Source: Lewinellaceae bacterium | GTDB lineage: Bacteria; Bacteroidota; Bacteroidia; Chitinophagales; Saprospiraceae | Length of the DNA: 64,000 nt | Assembly: GCA_020636095.1 (NCBI GenBank) | Contig: JACJYN010000002.1 | Span: forward strand, 248,001-312,000 | Direction of reading: 5' to 3' | Shown: piece by piece, positions 59,609 through 64,000 of the stretch | Layout of the letters: every line of letters begins with the position of its first letter | Position numbering within the stretch: the stretch's first letter is position 1 | Made by a program: the position numbers and the translations under genes | Notes under the pieces: generated by a model | What the model was told of the DNA's origin: nothing | The model's database searches: none | Seen by the model: the letters and a program-made list of their open reading frames with translations, nothing else

Positions 59609-60910
59609 ATGAGCCAAACCAGAGACTTCCAGCTTAACGACCCACGCATCATCAATGGCTGGGCTTTTTTTGACTGGGCCAACTCGGCCTTCGCCCTCGT
59701 GATCACGGCAGCTATTTTTCCCGGGTATTTTGTTGCTGTAACGGATGACATTGTGAACGTCTTTGGGATTGAAATGTCCAATAGTTCACTCTATGCCTAT
59801 GCGATTTCCGCTTCTTATTTTCTGATCGCCATGTGCTCACCTGTGCTTTCCGGCATAGCCGACTACGGCGGGCGCCGAAAGTTTTTCCTGAAGTTTTTCA
59901 CCATCATGGGGTCGATTGCCTGCCTGTCTCTGTACTTTTTTAAAGGTATGGACCAACTGGCAGTAGGCACCATTGGCTTTATGATCGCCATGATCGGTTT
60001 TGCCGGAGGGCTGGTCTTTTACAACTCCTTCCTGCCGGTAATCGTCACGGAAGACCAGTACGACCGGGTGAGCGCCCGGGGGTTTTCCTTTGGGTATATC
60101 GGCAGCGTCCTCTTGCTGGTCGGCAACCTGGCGATGATCATTTTCTATGACCGGCTCGGCTTTCCGGACCAGGGCGCCGCCACCCGTTTTGCTTTTGTAA
60201 CGGTGGGCCTGTGGTGGATCGGCTTCGCCCTGATCCCTTTCAAACGGCTGCCTTCTGATGAACGAAAAAAAGACACCCCAGACCTACTGAAAAGAGGCGT
60301 CCAGGAACTGCGAAAGGTATGGCAGGCGGTGAAACGTCAAAAGGATACGAAACATTTTCTCTTTTCTTTCTTTTGTTACAGCGCCGGCGTACAAACGGTG
60401 CTCTTTCTGGCTGCTACTTTTGCCGAAAAGGAACTGAAATTTGGCACTTCCGAACTCATCGGCGTCGTGCTCATTCTTCAGTTGGTGGCCATCCTCGGCG
60501 CGGTCTCTTTTGCCCGCCTCTCCGAGTGGAAAGGCAATAAAGCCGCCCTTGTCACCCTGTTGCTCATTTGGGTGGCCATCTGTCTATTGGGTTACCTGGT
60601 GCAGGCCAAGTGGCAATTTTACGGCATCGCGGCCACCGTAGGGCTGGTCATGGGCGGCATACAGTCCCTTTCCCGTTCCACCTACTCCAAGCTCATTCCC
60701 GAGGGGACCAAAGACCCTACGTCCTACTTCAGCTTTTACGATGTACTGGAAAAGACGGCCATCATCATCGGCACGTTCTCTTTTGGCTTCGTCGAGCAGG
60801 TCACCGGCAGCATGCGGGTGAGCCTGCTGGTGCTGGGCAGCTTTTTTATTGCGGGGTTGTTGATCTTGTTGACGGTGGAGATTAAGCGGGCGACGGTGGA
60901 GGGGGGGTAA
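59609..60910 (+). CDS. MFS transporter, Atg22/UMF1-like
   Basis: 433 residues with about 12 transmembrane segments. The opening RIINGWAFFDWANSAFALVI (FDWANSA) is diagnostic for the UMF1 family of permeases related to vacuolar Atg22 amino-acid effluxers. PVLSGIADYGGRRKFFLKFF holds the inter-helix MFS motif A. GGIQSLSRSTYSKLIPEGTK is also well conserved in this family. It is likely an exporter of amino acids or similar metabolites at the inner membrane. It lies 120 bp after the protoporphyrinogen oxidase on the same strand. A GC-rich palindrome follows the stop codon. Confidence 0.9.
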   Translation: MSQTRDFQLNDPRIINGWAFFDWANSAFALVITAAIFPGYFVAVTDDIVNVFGIEMSNSSLYAYAISASYFLIAMCSPVLSGIADYGGRRKFFLKFFTIMGSIACLSLYFFKGMDQLAVGTIGFMIAMIGFAGGLVFYNSFLPVIVTEDQYDRVSARGFSFGYIGSVLLLVGNLAMIIFYDRLGFPDQGAATRFAFVTVGLWWIGFALIPFKRLPSDERKKDTPDLLKRGVQELRKVWQAVKRQKDTKHFLFSFFCYSAGVQTVLFLAATFAEKELKFGTSELIGVVLILQLVAILGAVSFARLSEWKGNKAALVTLLLIWVAICLLGYLVQAKWQFYGIAATVGLVMGGIQSLSRSTYSKLIPEGTKDPTSYFSFYDVLEKTAIIIGTFSFGFVEQVTGSMRVSLLVLGSFFIAGLLILLTVEIKRATVEGG

Positions 60911-60924
60911 TGGTTGGATGGTTG

Positions 60925-60962
60925 CCGGCCCGCCAGGCGAGACGCCAAGCGGCCTGGCAGGG
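60925..60962. repeat. GC-rich palindrome related to the one at 17606-17649
   Basis: CCCGCCAGGC and GCCTGGCAGG form a stem around GAGACGCCAAGCG, 15 bp after the MFS stop. In inverse orientation the element at 17606-17649 has the same arms (CCCGCCAGGC ... GGCCTGGCAGG) and a loop sharing GCC(A/T)(A/T)GGC-like bases, so the two are members of one REP-like family. Confidence 0.6.
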
Positions 60963-60985
60963 ATGGTTCAGGGTGAAATTGGTTA

Positions 60986-61087
60986 CAAATATGATGATTA
61001 TAAAAATAATCGTTATGTTTATGGTCATTACATTTATAACGATTATAAAAGTAATGATTATAAACATAATCATTATAAAAGTAATGA
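60986..61087. repeat. AT-rich ATTATAAAAGTAATGATTATAAACATAATC repeats
   Basis: About six degenerate copies of a 16-18 bp unit (GATTATAAAAATAATCGTTA, GATTATAAAAGTAATGATTA, CATTATAAAAGTAATG) lie between the MFS gene and carA. Minus-strand frames through it give Ile/Val-rich peptides (MIMFIIITFIIVINV) that look membrane-like but follow from the composition. The remaining sequence to 61186 shows nothing else. Confidence 0.7.
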
Positions 61088-61187
61088 ATTATTCCCAAAG
61101 AAGGCCTTCTCGTCAGGTTTTGTCCTGCTGTACAGCCGGAATCCCTGCCGCCCCCCAAAGTCCACCCCCAAAATAGCCCGGCCTGAT

Positions 61188-61218
61188 TTTAAAACTAGCC
61201 TCCGAAATACTATCTTTG
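61188..61218 (+). promoter_or_regulatory. Bacteroidota-type promoter for carA
   Basis: TTTA at 61188-61191, a 19-nt spacer and TATCTTTG at 61211-61218 fit the TTTG-N19-TAnnTTTG consensus with one mismatch in the -33 box. The predicted start of transcription is about 45 nt before the carA ATG. Confidence 0.55.
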
Positions 61219-61269
61219 CCCCGAATTCCGGAGCAAAGGGCCCCGGATGGATAAATCCAAGGAAAATTG

Positions 61270-62376
<1,107 letters not shown>

Positions 62377-62427
62377 ACGATAGCCCCAAAGGGCAACTTT
62401 TTACCCATAAATAAAAAACAAAAAGAT

Positions 62428-63711
62428 ATGAGTATTATCATAGACATTGCCGCCCGCGAAATCCTCGATTCCCGCGGCAACCCAACCATTGAAGTAGACG
62501 TTTTGACCGAAGACGGCTTTATGGGCCGCGCGGCTGTTCCCTCCGGCGCCTCTACCGGCAAACACGAAGCCGTAGAGCTCCGGGATGGCGATAAAAGCCG
62601 CTTCCTGGGCAGAGGGGTGCTTAAGGCCTGCCAGAATGTGGAGGAGGTCATTCGCGAAGAATTGATCGGTATAGATTGCACCGAACAGCGCTACATCGAT
62701 AACTTGATGCGGGAACTGGACGGCACCAAGAACAAAGGAAAGCTGGGCGCCAACGCCATCCTGGGCGTCTCCCTGGCTGTGGCCAAGGCTGCCGCTGAAT
62801 CAACTGTTCAACCCCTGTACCGCTATCTCGGTGGAGTAAACGCCCACCTGCTGCCGGTGCCCATGATGAACATCCTCAACGGAGGGTCACACGCCGATAA
62901 CAGCATCGACTTCCAGGAATTCATGATCATGCCGGTCGGCGCCGAGCGCTTCTCTGAAGCGCTGCGCATGGGGGTGGAAGTATTTCACAACCTGAAGAGC
63001 GTGCTCAAAGCCGCCAACCATTCTACCAATGTAGGCGACGAAGGTGGCTTTGCCCCCAACCTCAAATCCAACCAGGAGGCGATTGAGATCGTGCTCCGGG
63101 CTATCGAAAAAGCAGGATACCGCCCCGGTGAAGACATCGTCATCGCCATGGACGCCGCCGCATCCGAATTCTATAACGAGGAAGAAAAAGTTTACCACTT
63201 CCACCAGTCGACCGGCGATAAACTGACGAGCTCCGAAATGGTCAGCTACTGGAAGGACTGGGTCAGCAAATATCCGATCTTCTCCCTCGAGGATGCCCTG
63301 CACGAAGATGACTGGGCTGGCTGGAAAGCACTCAACGCCGCCATCGGCAACAAGGTGCAGTTGGTGGGCGACGACCTGTTCGTCACCAATGTAGAACGCC
63401 TGCAGCGAGGCATCGACGAGGGTTCCGCCAACTCGATCCTGATCAAGGTCAACCAGATCGGCAGCCTTTCGGAGACCATCGACACGGTGAATATGGCTAC
63501 TCGCAACGGCTATACCTCCGTGATCAGCCACCGCTCCGGAGAGACAGAAGATACCACTATCGCCGACCTGGCCGTAGCGCTGAATACCGGACAGATCAAA
63601 ACCGGATCGGCTTCCCGCTCCGACCGGATCGCTAAATACAACCAACTGCTGCGTATCGAAGGAGAACTTGGCGATGCCGCCGCTTTCCCGGGGAAAGCGC
63701 TGTTGGGGTAG
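62428..63711 (+). CDS. eno: enolase (phosphopyruvate hydratase)
   Basis: 427 residues, the usual length. ILDSRGNPTIEVDVLTEDGF at the N-terminus, substrate-loop VPSGASTGKHEAVELRDGDK, metal ligands in AMDAAASEFYN, FSLEDALHEDDWAGW and QLVGDDLFVTNVERLQRGI, catalytic Lys in NSILIKVNQIGSLSETIDTV, and the signature SHRSGETEDTTIADLAVAL with TGSASRSDRIAKYNQLLRIE. It converts 2-phosphoglycerate to phosphoenolpyruvate in glycolysis. It follows carA on the same strand and precedes the DivIC-like gene, a common Bacteroidota arrangement. Confidence 0.98.
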   Translation: MSIIIDIAAREILDSRGNPTIEVDVLTEDGFMGRAAVPSGASTGKHEAVELRDGDKSRFLGRGVLKACQNVEEVIREELIGIDCTEQRYIDNLMRELDGTKNKGKLGANAILGVSLAVAKAAAESTVQPLYRYLGGVNAHLLPVPMMNILNGGSHADNSIDFQEFMIMPVGAERFSEALRMGVEVFHNLKSVLKAANHSTNVGDEGGFAPNLKSNQEAIEIVLRAIEKAGYRPGEDIVIAMDAAASEFYNEEEKVYHFHQSTGDKLTSSEMVSYWKDWVSKYPIFSLEDALHEDDWAGWKALNAAIGNKVQLVGDDLFVTNVERLQRGIDEGSANSILIKVNQIGSLSETIDTVNMATRNGYTSVISHRSGETEDTTIADLAVALNTGQIKTGSASRSDRIAKYNQLLRIEGELGDAAAFPGKALLG

Positions 63712-63716
63712 TAAAT

Positions 63717-63807
63717 TGTTTCCGGTTATCGGTTGTCAGTTGACAGTTATGAATCTTTTTTAATAACTTGAAGCCTGTGACTGAACGGACAAACGGTAAC
63801 CGGAACT
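63717..63807. repeat. imperfect inverted repeat between eno and the DivIC-like gene
   Basis: GTTTCCGGTTATCGGTTG at the left is mirrored by CAAACGGTAACCGGAACT at the right (about 15 of 17 paired). The T-rich stretch CTTTTTT lies between the arms rather than after them. It could be a MITE-like repeat or a long-range hairpin reducing readthrough from eno. Confidence 0.45.
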
Positions 63808-63819
63808 AACAACAAAACC

Positions 63820-64000
63820 ATGGCTACACGCAACCCATTACAACCGCTGCTCGACCAAATCCCCAAACCGCTGAGGAACAAGTATTTCCTCGTACTGGCC
63901 GTCTTTTTCTTCTGGATGATCTTCGTGGATAGACACGATTTCCTCACCCAGTGGCGCCTGCAGGGGGCCGTCGACCAGATGCAGGAAGAAAAAGAGCTCT
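63820..64000 (+). CDS. septum formation initiator (DivIC/FtsB-like), 5' part only
   Basis: Only the first 60 codons lie in the window (MATRNPLQPLLDQIPKPLRN, then KYFLVLAVFFFWMIFVD as one membrane segment, then DRHDFLTQWRLQG and the beginning of a coiled coil, VDQMQEEKEL). Short cytoplasmic N-terminus, one transmembrane helix and an adjacent coiled coil describe FtsB/DivIC proteins, which help assemble the divisome. The position directly after eno supports this. The C-terminus lies beyond the window edge. Confidence 0.82.
   Translation, partial: MATRNPLQPLLDQIPKPLRNKYFLVLAVFFFWMIFVDRHDFLTQWRLQGAVDQMQEEKEL

Overview
The window looks like a chromosomal segment of a marine or aquatic Bacteroidota of the Saprospiria type (Lewinella/Phaeodactylibacter-like). 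The evidence is a SusC/SusD pair, type IX secretion sorting domains of both kinds (a Por-type tail and a gliding-motility-type C-terminus), many lipoproteins with an LxxC lipobox, very few Shine-Dalgarno sequences, a promoter of the TTTA-N19-TAnnTTTG type upstream of carA, and the eno-divIC gene order. No rRNA, tRNA or CRISPR array was seen. Genus-level placement is inference.

Layout. 1-560 is an AT-rich, frameshifted remnant in which an XRE helix-turn-helix is fused to the C-terminal half of a HepT-like HEPN toxin. 640-9140 carries unlinked housekeeping genes (methyltransferase, thioesterase-like protein, class C beta-lactamase-like hydrolase, M1 peptidase, YceI, CPBP protease, Nudix, GNAT, NTF2-like) split by a nest of miniature inverted-repeat elements (7458-7978). 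9562-11980 is a three-gene operon: phospholipase D-type synthase, truncated hemoglobin, and a protein joining an effector-associated domain (EAD11-like) to a winged helix. 12295-17520 holds a vWA lipoprotein and two tandem secreted solenoid proteins of about 24-residue repeats. 17697-26199 carries a lectin-like protein, a membrane adenylate cyclase, thioesterase plus acyl-CoA ligase, an aldehyde dehydrogenase, a decayed antitoxin/HNH-nuclease pair and a flavin monooxygenase. 27425-29519 is a T9SS-exported beta-propeller gene broken by a 160-bp insertion.

The largest coherent unit is a minus-strand block from 47953 down to 29664: SusC-like receptor, two nearly duplicate SusD lipoproteins, three giant FG-GAP/ASPIC-UnbV (CRTAC1-like) lipoproteins with a small unknown lipoprotein between them, and a vanadium-haloperoxidase-like lipoprotein. 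It reads as a surface uptake and modification system for an unknown ligand. On the other side (48341-64000) follow a retropepsin-PDZ protein, a 600-bp array of short repeats, a GNAT, an amino-acid/peptide cluster (Na+ symporter, M20 hydrolase, two PLP racemases) facing a RimK ligase and a deacylase, then protoporphyrinogen oxidase, an MFS permease, carA, eno and the start of divIC.

The most unusual signal is the density of small non-autonomous repeats. At least two families can be shown to have moved: one inserted in frame into a lipoprotein signal peptide (exactly 123 bp, 41 codons) and into the tail of a GNAT gene; another with a CTTA target duplication broke the propeller gene, where removing 160 bp restores both frame and protein sequence.
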